Positions 42,007 to 51,059 are shown, numbered from the stretch's first letter. The stretch is 64,000 nucleotides of DNA from Caldanaerovirga acetigignens (GCF_900142995.1 NZ_FRCR01000002.1:62001-126000); one strand, 5' to 3'. Made by a program: numbers and translations. Notes: generated by a model not told the origin, from the sequence alone.

Positions 42007-42876
42007 TTATACTTTTGATGTCATCACTTTTAAAGCTCCAGGTTCAACCGAAAATTCTACCGGAGTGTTCCCTATGACATCTCCGTCAGCGTGGACTTTG
42101 GCACAAGGAGTAAATTCTATTTTTACCTTTTTTCCTTTTATGACTTCGTAGGCCGGGTGATTTTTGTGCTTTCCTGAAAACACTCTAGGCAAAAACCTTA
42201 AAAGCTCCGCTTTACTCAACTCGTTTACTATGCATACATCGAGGAAGCCATCGTCAACTCGAGCATCAGGACATATCATCATACCACTGCCGTAGTACTT
42301 GGCATTCCCTACGGAGACCAGCCATGCCCTTCGCTTCATTGTATTACCGTCTATTTCTATGATTACATCTTTAGGCGCATAAAATGTCAGAACCTTTATA
42401 AGCTGTGCCACGTAAGTTATGGTGCCGTTAAAAAGCCTCATACTTTTATTGACTGCATCTGCTACTTCGGCATCTAATCCTGCTCCGACCACATTTACAA
42501 AAAAATTGCCTCCGGCCTTCAATAAGTCTATACAACTTACGCTCCCATTTTTTATTATTTCCAACGCTTTTTCCGGTTTTCGAGGTATCCCTACGGACCT
42601 TATAAAATCGTTGCCCGTTCCTGCAGGAATCACACCTAACAACGACTCGCTGTACGCAAGGGCCTGGACCACTTCCCTAACTGTACCATCTCCTCCAACA
42701 GCAACAATTTTTTTGTAGCCCGTTTTTACTGCTTCTATTGCAATGTCTGTGGCGTGTCCAGGGCCTTTAGTTATCGCAAACTCATAGGGAATGTCTATAA
42801 ATCTTTTTAAGCCGCTCCAAAGTAATAAAGCTTTCTTCTTCCCAGCGTTCGGATTAACTACAAAAAAAACTTTCAA
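42007..42876 (-). CDS. Diacylglycerol kinase family lipid kinase (YegS/DgkB type)
   Basis: A 289-residue soluble lipid kinase: FFVVNPNAGKKKAL at the start, the nucleotide-binding GGDGTVREVVQAL (about 60-72), PAGTGNDFIRS, and the C-terminal beta-rich domain with DDGFLDVCIV. Members phosphorylate diacylglycerol or related lipids; exact substrate uncertain. It overlaps the bactofilin gene by four bases, so both are probably translated together. Confidence 0.9.
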   Translation of the reverse strand: MKVFFVVNPNAGKKKALLLWSGLKRFIDIPYEFAITKGPGHATDIAIEAVKTGYKKIVAVGGDGTVREVVQALAYSESLLGVIPAGTGNDFIRSVGIPRKPEKALEIIKNGSVSCIDLLKAGGNFFVNVVGAGLDAEVADAVNKSMRLFNGTITYVAQLIKVLTFYAPKDVIIEIDGNTMKRRAWLVSVGNAKYYGSGMMICPDARVDDGFLDVCIVNELSKAELLRFLPRVFSGKHKNHPAYEVIKGKKVKIEFTPCAKVHADGDVIGNTPVEFSVEPGALKVMTSKV

Positions 42877-43247
42877 CTCTCATCCTCCTTAGTTCTGTCC
42901 ATCTCGCACCTACCTTGGAAAAACGCGCCGTCTTCAACTATTATACCTTCTACCCTCAAATCCCCCAGCACCTTGCCGGAAGACTTAATCTCCAGTTTCC
43001 CTGAAAGAAAAATATTTCCATTTACTTCCCCTGCAATTACCGCATTTCTCGCCTTAAGCTGAGCATTAACCACACCTGTTTCGGCAACTATTATGTCCCC
43101 TGTGCTTTCCAGCTCTCCTTCCACCTTGCCCTCGATACGAAGAACGCCCGTAGCTTTCACCGTACCCTTAATTTCAGTACCCTTCCCTATAAGGGTATCT
43201 ACCGCTTCAGGATTAACCTTTATCTTTTCATTTTTTCTTCCGAACAT
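42873..43247 (-). CDS. Bactofilin
   Basis: A 124-residue polymer-forming cytoskeletal protein: a short N-terminal tail, then the right-handed beta-helix core (about 15-110) with repeating hydrophobic rungs such as LRIEGKVEGELESTGDIIV. Bactofilins form filaments that position wall enzymes; the adjacent upstream gene encodes an M23 peptidase, a pairing known in other bacteria. Confidence 0.92.
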   Translation of the reverse strand: MFGRKNEKIKVNPEAVDTLIGKGTEIKGTVKATGVLRIEGKVEGELESTGDIIVAETGVVNAQLKARNAVIAGEVNGNIFLSGKLEIKSSGKVLGDLRVEGIIVEDGAFFQGRCEMDRTKEDES

Positions 43248-43261
43248 GCTTACCCCCTCAG

Positions 43262-44170
43262 TTATTCCAAAAATTCAATTGGATCTACAACAGAACCATT
43301 TACTTTTACCATATAATGAACATGAGGCCCCGTACTTCTTCCGCTGCTTCCCACTCTCCCTATAGTCTGACCTTTATCAACGTATTGGCCTTTTTTTACA
43401 AGTATTTTTGAAAGGTGGCAGTATGATGTCACATATCCGTACCCGTGATTTATTTCTACAGTGTAGCCGTAACCTGACTTGTAGCCAGAGTATACAACCT
43501 GTCCGGCTGCTGCCGCTTTCACGTTGCTTCCATAAGGAGCTGCAATGTCTACCCCATCGTGAAATTCTGTACTTTTTCCAAAAGGAGAGCGCCTATATCC
43601 GAAGCGGGAAGTTATCCTCCCTTTTACTGGCCATAGAGAAGGCGTCGCAGCAAGTCTCAAATTTCTTTGCTCTATTACAGAAATAAGTTCCTTTATGCTG
43701 CCTTTTTGTTCTTCTAACTTCATTTCTAGGTCTTCCAGACTTTCCAATGCCGTTTCTCTGTTAACTCCGCTCCTGCTTGCAAGCTCTGAAGGCGAACTTC
43801 TAGAATTAATTTTCTCGAGTTTGTCCTTTAAAATTGGGTCGTCTTTTAAAAGTTGCCTCAAGCTTGAATCCAGCTTTTCCATTTCTTTTACCTTTTGTTC
43901 CATGCTTTTTGTCTTTTCCTCATAATAATTTAACTTCTCTTCAATCTTTGCATACCATTGAACCTTTGACGACAATTCCTCATTTTTCGCTTTAAGTTCT
44001 ATATAAGATGCGAAAAAACCTATACCAGCCGCTACCAGTGAAAACAAAGACGCGGTAGCTATGTATTTTATTGCCTTTAAAATTGAATCAGTAAGAGAGA
44101 TGGAATAAATTGATTTCTCCGAATGAGGTATGATCATAAATGTGACAAGCTTTTTCCTGCCCTTTCTCAC
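43262..44170 (-). CDS. M23 metallopeptidase, coiled-coil type, paired with bactofilin
   Basis: A 302-residue membrane-anchored wall endopeptidase: cytoplasmic N-terminus, membrane helix (about 35-52), coiled coil (about 55-150), and a C-terminal LytM domain with complete zinc ligands: HDGVD (HxxxD) and PHVHYMV (HxH). The start is GTG with GGGGGGCGG upstream. The neighbouring bactofilin probably localises it, as for bactofilin-M23 pairs in Helicobacter and alphaproteobacteria. Involvement in cell shape is inference. Confidence 0.9.
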   Translation of the reverse strand: MRKGRKKLVTFMIIPHSEKSIYSISLTDSILKAIKYIATASLFSLVAAGIGFFASYIELKAKNEELSSKVQWYAKIEEKLNYYEEKTKSMEQKVKEMEKLDSSLRQLLKDDPILKDKLEKINSRSSPSELASRSGVNRETALESLEDLEMKLEEQKGSIKELISVIEQRNLRLAATPSLWPVKGRITSRFGYRRSPFGKSTEFHDGVDIAAPYGSNVKAAAAGQVVYSGYKSGYGYTVEINHGYGYVTSYCHLSKILVKKGQYVDKGQTIGRVGSSGRSTGPHVHYMVKVNGSVVDPIEFLE

Positions 44171-44217
44171 CGATTTACCGCCCCCCTTTCAGGTTTCTGC
44201 CGATATTATACGAAATT

Positions 44218-44760
44218 TTAAAATTCGCCTTTTGCATTCAAAAATCCTTCTTTTGTTATCGCCTTTTCGAGAACTTCTTTTTCTTCCGGACTCAAGGCAC
44301 AGGCTGGGTCCCCTTTTACCACCGGTTTTAGGTATACGCGGCTCTCTTCTCTGCCATAAATACTCGTGATAATGACCCCGCTATTTTCACCGTTTAATAA
44401 TGCCATCGAAAAGCTCAAGTTTCCGCCCATATCTGCAAAAGCATTGTATTTTTTTATATGTACCTTCTGGACCGCAAAAAGCATGTCCTTTTCCAAGATA
44501 TTAATTCGTTCCTTTATTGCGGCTACCTCCGACATAGCCTGTTTTACACTTTGAAAATATTTTATAAGCAATTCTTCCAAATTTTTACCACCAGCACCTC
44601 TCATTAGTGCTATATAATTCTTTGTAATTTTATTCAACTTGATATTTATGATTATAAACACAATAAGGCTCACAGCAGAAATCGCAATCAGCAGTATTAA
44701 AACCTTGTCCAAGTTCGCTTTAAAAAAACCATGTAGTAAATTAAAAAAATTTTGCGTCAT
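44218..44760 (-). CDS. DUF4446 family protein
   Basis: A 180-residue protein with one N-terminal membrane helix (about 18-37), a short coiled coil, and a globular domain with KYNAFADMGGNLSFSMALLN and SRVYLKPVVKGDPACALSPEE, both typical of DUF4446. Function unknown; the family is usually near soj/parB in clostridia, as here. Start ATG at 44758-44760. Confidence 0.88.
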   Translation of the reverse strand: MTQNFFNLLHGFFKANLDKVLILLIAISAVSLIVFIIINIKLNKITKNYIALMRGAGGKNLEELLIKYFQSVKQAMSEVAAIKERINILEKDMLFAVQKVHIKKYNAFADMGGNLSFSMALLNGENSGVIITSIYGREESRVYLKPVVKGDPACALSPEEKEVLEKAITKEGFLNAKGEF

Positions 44761-44782
44761 CGCAGGATTCCTCCAGCTCTTT

Positions 44783-45478
44783 TTACAGTTTCGGAAATTT
44801 TGAAATCAGTATTGTAAACGCAATAGCGGTAAAGATGGCAGGTAGCAAGTTGCCCACTTTCACCCTTGATTTGCCTTCCAGCATATTTATTCCAATCCCA
44901 AAAATTAAAAGTCCGCCCGCTGCAGTCATTTCTGCAATTATGACATCAGTAAGGTAAGACTTTATGAACCCAGCCGCCATGGCTATGCTCCCCTGATAAA
45001 GAAAGACCGTTGCTGCAGAAAAAGCGACGCCAATGCCTAAAGTCGATGAAAAAATTACTGCGGACACGCCGTCCAATATGGATTTTACAAGTAATATACT
45101 GTGATTTCCCGTAAGACCGCTTTCAATTGCCCCCATTATGGCCATTGCCCCTACGCAATAGATGAGGCTTGCGGACACAAAAGCTTTTGTAAAATTTCCG
45201 TCACCACCACCAAAGCGCCTTTCGAGCGCTTCTCCCAGCCGGTTCAACTTTTCCTCAATTTTCATAATCTCGCCCAGTGCCGCCCCGCTTACAATGCTGA
45301 GGGTCAATATCAGAAAATTTTCCGTTTTTAATGCCATAGACAATCCTATCAGCATCACCACAAGGCTTAAGCCTTGCATAAGAGTTGTGCTCATATTTTC
45401 AGAAAAACGACCCTTTAAAAGGTTGCCTAAAAGTGCACCCATTATGATAGCAATAGAGTTTATCACTGTACCGAGCAA
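44783..45478 (-). CDS. DUF554 family membrane protein
   Basis: A 231-residue membrane protein with about seven helices and the family opening LLGTVINSIAIIMGALLGNLL. Function is unknown, with transport suspected. The TTG at 45476-45478 is chosen as start because GGATGGTG lies seven bases upstream and family members begin MxGTxxN; the ORF extends to 45499. Confidence 0.85.
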   Translation of the reverse strand: MLGTVINSIAIIMGALLGNLLKGRFSENMSTTLMQGLSLVVMLIGLSMALKTENFLILTLSIVSGAALGEIMKIEEKLNRLGEALERRFGGGDGNFTKAFVSASLIYCVGAMAIMGAIESGLTGNHSILLVKSILDGVSAVIFSSTLGIGVAFSAATVFLYQGSIAMAAGFIKSYLTDVIIAEMTAAGGLLIFGIGINMLEGKSRVKVGNLLPAIFTAIAFTILISKFPKL

Positions 45479-45510
45479 ATCATGGCACCATCCTTTCATA
45501 TATTTAAAAG

Positions 45511-46656
45511 TTATCGGGATTTGCTAGATATCTCTTCTAATGCAGAAAGGGCCTTTTGTATCTCCTCGATCGTATTGAATATTGAAAAGCTAAACCTTAC
45601 AGTCCCTTTATCAATTGTGCCAATAGTCTCGTGTGCCAATGGACTGCAGTGGAGTCCTGGCCGAACTTGAATGTCATACTTGCTGTCCAGCAAGAAGGCC
45701 AGCTCGGATGAATCAAGTCCTCTTACGTTCAATGAAATCACGGCTACTTCGCTTTTTTTATGCGGGCAGCCGTATACAGTAATCCCCTCGATTTTCTTTA
45801 AGCCCTCTAAAAACCTCCGGGTTAGCATTTCCTCATGAGAACGTACATGCGAAAGGCCTAACTTTTTTAAAAACCGCACTCCTTCAGCCAGACCAGCGAT
45901 ACCGGGCGTATTGAGAGTTCCGGACTCCAGCAAGTCAGGAAGTATGTCAGGCTGCGAAAGTTCCTCAGAAAAACTTCCGGTGCCTCCTTGCCTTAGCGGC
46001 GTCAGCTTAATCCCTTCTCTGACGTAAAGCCCACCAGTACCTTGAGGGCCATAAAGGCCTTTGTGCCCGGGAAAAGCAAGCAGGTCTATATTTTGATTTC
46101 TAACGTCTATGTCGAGAATGCCTATTGTCTGAGCAGCATCCACAAGAAATAAGATGTCCCTTTCTCGAGCAATCCTGCCTATTTCTTCGATGGGCATTAC
46201 GGTTCCGGTCACGTTAGAGGCATGGGTTATGGCAATAAGGCGGGTATTTGGCTTTATTGCCTTTAAAATATCTTCGGGGTCCAGTGTGCCATCCTTTGCA
46301 CACTTGACTATCTCCCATTCCACACCGCATTTTGTCAGGGCGTAAATGGGCCTCGCCACAGAATTGTGCTCCATGGAACTCGTTATGACATGGTCTCCCG
46401 GGCGCAGGACCCCCTTTATGGCAATATTGAGTGCGTCAGTGGCGTTCATCGTAAAAACTATATTGCTCGGACTTTCAGCATTCAAAAAATCCGCCATGAC
46501 TTCCCTTGCATCATAAATAAGCCGTGCAGCTTCTAAAGCCTTTTTATGCCCGCTCCTGCCCGGGTTTCCCCCGAACTTCCTCATTACATCTTCAACCGTC
46601 TTGTATACCTCTTCAGGCTTAGGCCATGAAGTAGCCGCATTATCGAAATACGCCAT
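45511..46656 (-). CDS. Cysteine desulfurase family protein (class V aminotransferase)
   Basis: A 381-residue PLP enzyme of the NifS/SufS fold. The substrate-binding start AYFDNAATSWPKP, the PLP-lysine in AFPGHKGLYGPQG, and the catalytic loop cysteine in RPGLHCSPLAHETIGT are all present. It belongs to the subfamily often found with YedF and selenium genes rather than with iscU or sufU, neither of which is adjacent. It may deliver sulfur or selenium. ATG 46654-46656 with GGGGTG upstream. Confidence 0.88.
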   Translation of the reverse strand: MAYFDNAATSWPKPEEVYKTVEDVMRKFGGNPGRSGHKKALEAARLIYDAREVMADFLNAESPSNIVFTMNATDALNIAIKGVLRPGDHVITSSMEHNSVARPIYALTKCGVEWEIVKCAKDGTLDPEDILKAIKPNTRLIAITHASNVTGTVMPIEEIGRIARERDILFLVDAAQTIGILDIDVRNQNIDLLAFPGHKGLYGPQGTGGLYVREGIKLTPLRQGGTGSFSEELSQPDILPDLLESGTLNTPGIAGLAEGVRFLKKLGLSHVRSHEEMLTRRFLEGLKKIEGITVYGCPHKKSEVAVISLNVRGLDSSELAFLLDSKYDIQVRPGLHCSPLAHETIGTIDKGTVRFSFSIFNTIEEIQKALSALEEISSKSR

Positions 46657-46699
46657 CTGCAGCACCCCTTTATATTAAAATCAATAATTACTTTACCAC

Positions 46700-46734
46700 A
46701 AAAAAGTATCTGCGAAAAGCACTTTCGCAGATAC
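46700..46734 (-). terminator. Rho-independent terminator of hydG
   Basis: Perfect 12-bp stem GTATCTGCGAAA / TTTCGCAGATAC with a five-base loop, followed by TTTTTT on the minus strand, just after the hydG stop. Confidence 0.93.
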
Positions 46735-46749
46735 CATTCAAAAATTTAT

Positions 46750-48177
46750 TTAAAAGAAAAGGTCTCTTTCTCCTCTTTCTATTTTCTTTAGCCTTTCTGC
46801 TGTTTTTTCCCTTACAGTTCGGTTGGGAATGTCATCAAGACTTTTTTCTATTACCTTTTCCCCTATCTCTCTAAGTATTGGGTCAGCATAGTCCATTATA
46901 AACTCTTTAAATGTCAGTATAGCGTTGGGCTGGCAGAAGTTCTGAATATTTCCAGATTTCGCAAGTTCCATAAACCTGTCTCCAGTTCGCCCTCTCCGGT
47001 AGCATGCCGTGCAGTAGCTGGGAAGATATCCCCTTTCGCATAGCGAAAGCAGAACTTCATTTGGAGTGCGGTGGTCTTCAACCTGAAATTGTGTATTTGA
47101 TTTTTTTCCCTTATTTGCTATTTCTTCATAGTATCCACCGACACCCGTGCATGAACCTGCACTTATCTGCGATATACCGAGCGATATGACTTCCTCCCTG
47201 AAGTCCGGACGTTCTCTTGTTGAAAGAATCATGCCGGTATACGGCACGGCAAGGCGCATTATTGCTACTATTTTCTTAAATTCACTGTCAGATACAAGGT
47301 ATGGAAATTCCTTTACGTTAACTCCCAAAGCCGGTTTGATCCTAGGGAAAGATATGGTATGGGGTCCCACACCGTAAGCTTCGTCTAGATGTTTTGCATG
47401 TTGAAGAAGGGCGAGAACCTCGTATTTGTAGTCGTAAAGGCCAAATAGGACTCCCAGTCCGACATCGTCGATACCGCCAGCCATCGCTCTATCCATTGCC
47501 GTCGTGTGATAATCGTAATCACTCTTCGGACCTGAAGGATGCATAAATTTGTACGTTGGCCTGTGGTAGGTTTCCTGGAAAAGGACATAGGTACCTATTC
47601 CAGCATCTTTTAATTTCCTGTAGTTTTCTACCGTCGTCGCGGCGATATTTATATTTACCCTGCGGATGCTCCCGTTTTTCAACCGCGTGTCGTATACTGT
47701 CTTTATCACTTCGAGCGTATATTCGATGGGACAGTTTACAGGATCTTCACCAGCTTCAAGGGCCAATCTTTTGTGACCCATTTCCTCCAAAATCTCCACT
47801 TCTCGCCTTACCTCTTCCATCGTAAGCCTTTTTCGAGCAATCTTGTTGTCCCTTCTATAGCCGCAATAGCGGCAATTGTTTATGCAGTAATCGCTGTAGT
47901 AAAGGGGGGCAAAAATTACTATCCTTTTTCCATAAATTTTTTCCTTCAATTCTTTTGCAGTAGAATACATTTCCTCTAGGAGTTCCTCATCTTCACAATA
48001 TAGCAACTTTGCGACATCTTCCACGTCGAGGCCTTTTGCTTCTCTGGCTTTATGAAAGATTTCCCTTACATCCTCTCTGGAAGCCTTTTTCCCGGATTCC
48101 AAAGCTTTATGAATGGCTTCATCGTCAATAAAATCTGCCTTAAGCTCTTCCAAATTGTTGTTTTTGTTGATATACAT
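46750..48177 (-). CDS. hydG: [FeFe] hydrogenase maturase HydG
   Basis: Radical SAM tyrosine lyase that makes the CO and CN ligands of the [FeFe] hydrogenase H-cluster. The 475-residue product has the SAM cluster Cys98, Cys102 and Cys105 (CINNCRYCGY) and the C-terminal auxiliary cluster CTACYRRGRTGDRF with a later Cys (IQNFCQPNA), which distinguishes HydG from ThiH. hydE, hydF and the hydrogenase are not in the window. It has its own promoter and a structured leader ending in a terminator. GGGAGATGAT precedes the ATG. Confidence 0.95.
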   Translation of the reverse strand: MYINKNNNLEELKADFIDDEAIHKALESGKKASREDVREIFHKAREAKGLDVEDVAKLLYCEDEELLEEMYSTAKELKEKIYGKRIVIFAPLYYSDYCINNCRYCGYRRDNKIARKRLTMEEVRREVEILEEMGHKRLALEAGEDPVNCPIEYTLEVIKTVYDTRLKNGSIRRVNINIAATTVENYRKLKDAGIGTYVLFQETYHRPTYKFMHPSGPKSDYDYHTTAMDRAMAGGIDDVGLGVLFGLYDYKYEVLALLQHAKHLDEAYGVGPHTISFPRIKPALGVNVKEFPYLVSDSEFKKIVAIMRLAVPYTGMILSTRERPDFREEVISLGISQISAGSCTGVGGYYEEIANKGKKSNTQFQVEDHRTPNEVLLSLCERGYLPSYCTACYRRGRTGDRFMELAKSGNIQNFCQPNAILTFKEFIMDYADPILREIGEKVIEKSLDDIPNRTVREKTAERLKKIERGERDLFF

Positions 48178-48261
48178 TTTATCATCTCCCTTTTAGTGAA
48201 AATAATCACGAGTTTGTCTTTTAAAAATTCCACCTTCACTGTCAAATCCCGGTGGAAAAAA

Positions 48262-48292
48262 GAAAATAAAAAGCTTTTCCCGGAGGAAAAGC
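48262..48292 (-). terminator. Intrinsic terminator in the hydG leader
   Basis: GCTTTTCC / GGAAAAGC stem with a four-base loop and a long T-rich tract (TTTTTATTTTC) on the minus strand, 85 bases before the hydG start and after the hydG promoter. In this position it can act as an attenuator, or end a separate small RNA. Confidence 0.75.
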
Positions 48293-48369
48293 AGCAAAAC
48301 CCACTATTCTTTGGCCTTCCCCCCTTCGCTCAGGACTCCCCTTGCGTCAGGGTCCCTGATAGTATATTT
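48293..48369 (-). ncRNA. Structured leader RNA upstream of hydG
   Basis: From the expected start site the RNA can form a closing stem TACTAT / ATAGTG (48359-48364 with 48302-48307), a CAGG / CCTG hairpin, and two similar segments CGCAAGGGGAGTCC and GCGAAGGGGGGAAGGCC, followed by the terminator hairpin. This is the layout of a transcription-attenuating riboswitch, but it does not match the classes I know (TPP, c-di-GMP-I, SAM, glycine, preQ1). Confidence 0.4.
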
Positions 48370-48375
48370 TTTTCT

Positions 48376-48404
48376 ATTATATTATTTTTAATCTGAAAAA
48401 TCAA
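48376..48404 (-). promoter_or_regulatory. hydG leader promoter
   Basis: TTGATT (48399-48404) and TATAAT (48376-48381), 17-base spacer, just after the stop of the MCP-like gene. Confidence 0.8.
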
Positions 48405-48413
48405 TATGCATTA

Positions 48414-49271
48414 TCATTTCAGCGCGTCCAATCTACCGGCAACCTTTCCCAGATTTTCTGCTACCTGTCTTATTTGCTCTACTTTCTCGACAATTTGCTG
48501 GGTTGCAGACGCCTGGCGATCCGTTACCTGGCTGGTTTCCAGTATCCCATTTATTATCTCACCTACTGATTTTTCTATGTTGCTTAAGGTCTCACCTATC
48601 TGCTCGGCTGCTTTTGCGCTATCGGTGGACATCTTCCTGACTTCTCCAGCTACCACGGAAAATCCCCTCCCATAGTCGCCGGCTCTCGCAGCCTCTATAG
48701 CCGCATTAAGGCCGAGGAGATTAGTTTGGGCTGCAACTTTTTTGATGAAATACAGTATATCACCTATTTTACTTAAATGATTTTTAGCGTTTCCTGCAGC
48801 ATCACTGAGCACCTGGCCTCTTGACGCCAGTTCTTCGGCTACCTTTGCGAGTTCTTTAGTCGCTCCCGCTATTCTGGAAATCGCATTTTCTAGCTCTTCC
48901 GCCGTGGTAGCAAGTTCCTGAGCATGGACCTGAAGTTTCTCCATCATCTCCTCTTTTGCGTTGATTATGCCCATCATCAACCGTGCAGCTTGAGCATCCA
49001 AAACCGATGTATTGTTTTGCTTGCTAGCCTCTATTGATTCACGAACTTTTTGATTCCCCGTCACCTCAACCACGAGATCAAGATGCGGCACCCGCATAAG
49101 TTCCATGCAGTCATGAAATGTCGGTATTCCTAATTGTCTTGCGAGCAGCATCCCTGGTGCATTATAATCTAGATCCGCGATGCCTGCTATTTTTATATCC
49201 GGCAGGCCCGCTGCCGCTTTCAAAATAGCCGTACCTCCCTTGCCCGCTCCAACGATTCCAATGCTCAGCAT
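48414..49271 (-). CDS. Soluble MCP-like protein with N-terminal NAD-binding domain
   Basis: A 285-residue protein with no membrane helix. Residues 1-105 form a Rossmann domain with [13 protein letters not shown] and the strand-end acidic residue in IAGIADLD, similar to NAD-binding domains of homoserine or aspartate dehydrogenase. Residues about 125-285 are a methyl-accepting chemotaxis signalling helix bundle with the hairpin tip [20 protein letters not shown]. This suggests a cytoplasmic sensor of pyridine nucleotides or a related ligand. No che genes are adjacent. ATG 49269-49271 with GGAGGG in front; the ORF to 49313 runs through parS. Confidence 0.85.
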   Translation of the reverse strand: MLSIGIVGAGKGGTAILKAAAGLPDIKIAGIADLDYNAPGMLLARQLGIPTFHDCMELMRVPHLDLVVEVTGNQKVRESIEASKQNNTSVLDAQAARLMMGIINAKEEMMEKLQVHAQELATTAEELENAISRIAGATKELAKVAEELASRGQVLSDAAGNAKNHLSKIGDILYFIKKVAAQTNLLGLNAAIEAARAGDYGRGFSVVAGEVRKMSTDSAKAAEQIGETLSNIEKSVGEIINGILETSQVTDRQASATQQIVEKVEQIRQVAENLGKVAGRLDALK

Positions 49272-49296
49272 TAAAATCCCTCCAACTGAAATAAGA

Positions 49297-49312
49297 TGTT
49301 TCACGTGAAACA
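49297..49312. other. parS centromere site
   Basis: TGTTTCACGTGAAACA is a perfect match to the 16-bp Bacillus parS consensus. It lies between parB (stop at 49330) and the MCP-like gene, about 10 kb from oriC. Confidence 0.97.
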
Positions 49313-49329
49313 ATTGCGTTATTAAAAAT

Positions 49330-50181
49330 CTAAAATTTCACAATTACTTCCAATATCCTCTCCAGTTCGTCTTCTGAGTAATATTCGATTTCAATCCTTC
49401 CTCTTCTTTCGCTGCCCTTAATCCTTACTTTAGTGCCCAGTGCCCTTTGGAGTTGCTCTGCTACATGGATCAGTGCCGGATTAATTTCATTTTTATTATT
49501 CTTTCTCATAGTTTTTCCGGATTTAATAGATATTCTTTTTATTACTTCTTCCGTTTCTCTTACTGACATATTTTCCTCAATAATTTTTTTTGCGATTTTT
49601 ATCCTTTCTTTAGGGTCCTCAATCGCCAAAATCGCCCGAGCATGTCCTGCTGTTATTTTCTTCTGGTTTATCATTTCTTGGATTTCGCTCTCAAGATTTA
49701 ATAGCCTCACCGTATTTGCAATTTGAGAGCGGCTTTTCCCTATCTTAGACGCCAGTTCCTCCTGAGTCATTCCGTATTCTTCCATTAATCTTTTATACGC
49801 CATTGCTTCTTCCATCGGTGTCAAGTCTTCTCTTTGTAGATTTTCTATTAAAGCAATTTGCATTACTTCTGCATCCGTCAAGTTCTTTACTACCGCCGGA
49901 ATCTTTTTTATCCCGGCCAATTTTGCTGCCCTCCATCGCCTTTCACCAGCCACCAGTTCGTATCCTTCTTTAGCTTTTCTTAAAATCACAGGCTGTAGGA
50001 CTCCGTGCTCTTTTATTGAGGAAGCCAGTTCCCTTATCTTTTCTTCATCAAAATCCTTTCTAGGCTGCATTTTGTTCGGCTTTATTTCTTCTATATCAAC
50101 CTCCTGTATGCTTCCTTCATCTTTTTCATCAATCATCGGAATAAGAGCTCCCAACCCCTTCCCTAATCCTTTCTTACTCAA
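49330..50181 (-). CDS. parB: Chromosome partitioning protein ParB (Spo0J)
   Basis: A 283-residue parS-binding CTP hydrolase that loads SMC near the origin. It has [11 protein letters not shown] at the N-terminus, the CTP-binding motif [12 protein letters not shown], the [12 protein letters not shown] segment, the helix-turn-helix ([20 protein letters not shown]) and a dimerisation end. The start is the TTG at 50179-50181 with GGAGGTG upstream, overlapping the soj stop. A perfect parS is immediately downstream. Confidence 0.97.
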   Translation of the reverse strand: MSKKGLGKGLGALIPMIDEKDEGSIQEVDIEEIKPNKMQPRKDFDEEKIRELASSIKEHGVLQPVILRKAKEGYELVAGERRWRAAKLAGIKKIPAVVKNLTDAEVMQIALIENLQREDLTPMEEAMAYKRLMEEYGMTQEELASKIGKSRSQIANTVRLLNLESEIQEMINQKKITAGHARAILAIEDPKERIKIAKKIIEENMSVRETEEVIKRISIKSGKTMRKNNKNEINPALIHVAEQLQRALGTKVRIKGSERRGRIEIEYYSEDELERILEVIVKF

Positions 50182-50935
50182 TTCCCAACACCTCCTTTGC
50201 AAGTTCCATATAAACTTCCGCTCCTTTCGACTTAGAATCATAAATTATTATAGGTTTTCCATGGCTAGGAGCCTCACTTAACCTTACATTCCTAGGAATT
50301 ATTGTCCTGTAAACTTTATCCTTAAAATATTTTTTTACCTCCTCTACTACTTGTATGGATAGGTTAGTTCTGGGATCAAACATTGTAAGTAATACTCCTT
50401 CTACTTCTAAGTTTTTATTCAAGTGCTTTTTTACCAAACTTATAGTATTCATCAACTGCCCCAAGCCTTCTAAAGCGTAATACTCACACTGTATTGGAAC
50501 TAAAACTGTATCTGCAGCCGTTAAAGCGTTCAATGTTAGCAGTCCAAGCGACGGAGGACAGTCTATAAAAATATAGTCGAATTCATCTTTTATTTCTTTT
50601 ATAGCATTTTTTAACCTATATTCTCTTGATATCATCATAACTAGTTCAATTTCTGCCCCTGCAAGTTGAATATTTGAAGGCAGTATGAAAAGGTTTTCGT
50701 ATCTTGTCTTTTCTATGTTCTTTTTTATGCTCTCTTCGTCAACAAGTACCTTGTAGATTGAATTTTCCGTTTTGTACTTATCTAACCCTAAACCGCTTGT
50801 TGCATTCCCCTGCGGATCAATATCAATCAGCAAAACCTTTTTCTCGAAAGATGCAATACAAGCAGCTAGATTTACAGCCGTCGTAGTTTTACCAACTCCA
50901 CCTTTTTGATTTGCAATAGCTATTGCCTTTGCCAT
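50174..50935 (-). CDS. soj: Chromosome partitioning ATPase ParA (Soj)
   Basis: A 253-residue Walker-type ATPase with the deviant P-loop [17 protein letters not shown], the [14 protein letters not shown] loop and [16 protein letters not shown]. It moves ParB-parS complexes and in Bacillus regulates DnaA. Short form without an N-terminal DNA-binding domain, as in chromosomal Soj. ATG 50933-50935 with GGGAGTGAT in front. Confidence 0.97.
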   Translation of the reverse strand: MAKAIAIANQKGGVGKTTTAVNLAACIASFEKKVLLIDIDPQGNATSGLGLDKYKTENSIYKVLVDEESIKKNIEKTRYENLFILPSNIQLAGAEIELVMMISREYRLKNAIKEIKDEFDYIFIDCPPSLGLLTLNALTAADTVLVPIQCEYYALEGLGQLMNTISLVKKHLNKNLEVEGVLLTMFDPRTNLSIQVVEEVKKYFKDKVYRTIIPRNVRLSEAPSHGKPIIIYDSKSKGAEVYMELAKEVLGIE

Positions 50936-51059
50936 CAAATCACTCCCGCGAATTTTTATCGAATACTTCTCTAATTAATTACAAAATTTATTTTCCCATT
51001 TTTAATCATTTCTTTTTTTTCGCTTTTTTTCCTTCTTTCTGGCACAAAAAAATGGTTCA

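Noticed and set aside
48301-48360. Possible small protein coded in the hydG leader
   Set aside because: Frames are short and lack a start with a ribosome site; the structured-RNA reading fits better.
48293-48369. c-di-GMP-I (GEMM) riboswitch upstream of hydG, suggested by GACGCAAGGGG
   Set aside because: The GACGCAA element occurs but the paired AGGGCAAACC-type element and the receptor stem are missing.
49272-49313. N-terminal extension of the MCP-like protein ([10 protein letters not shown]...)
   Set aside because: The added codons are the translation of parS; the Rossmann domain starts naturally at 49271 behind GGAGGG.
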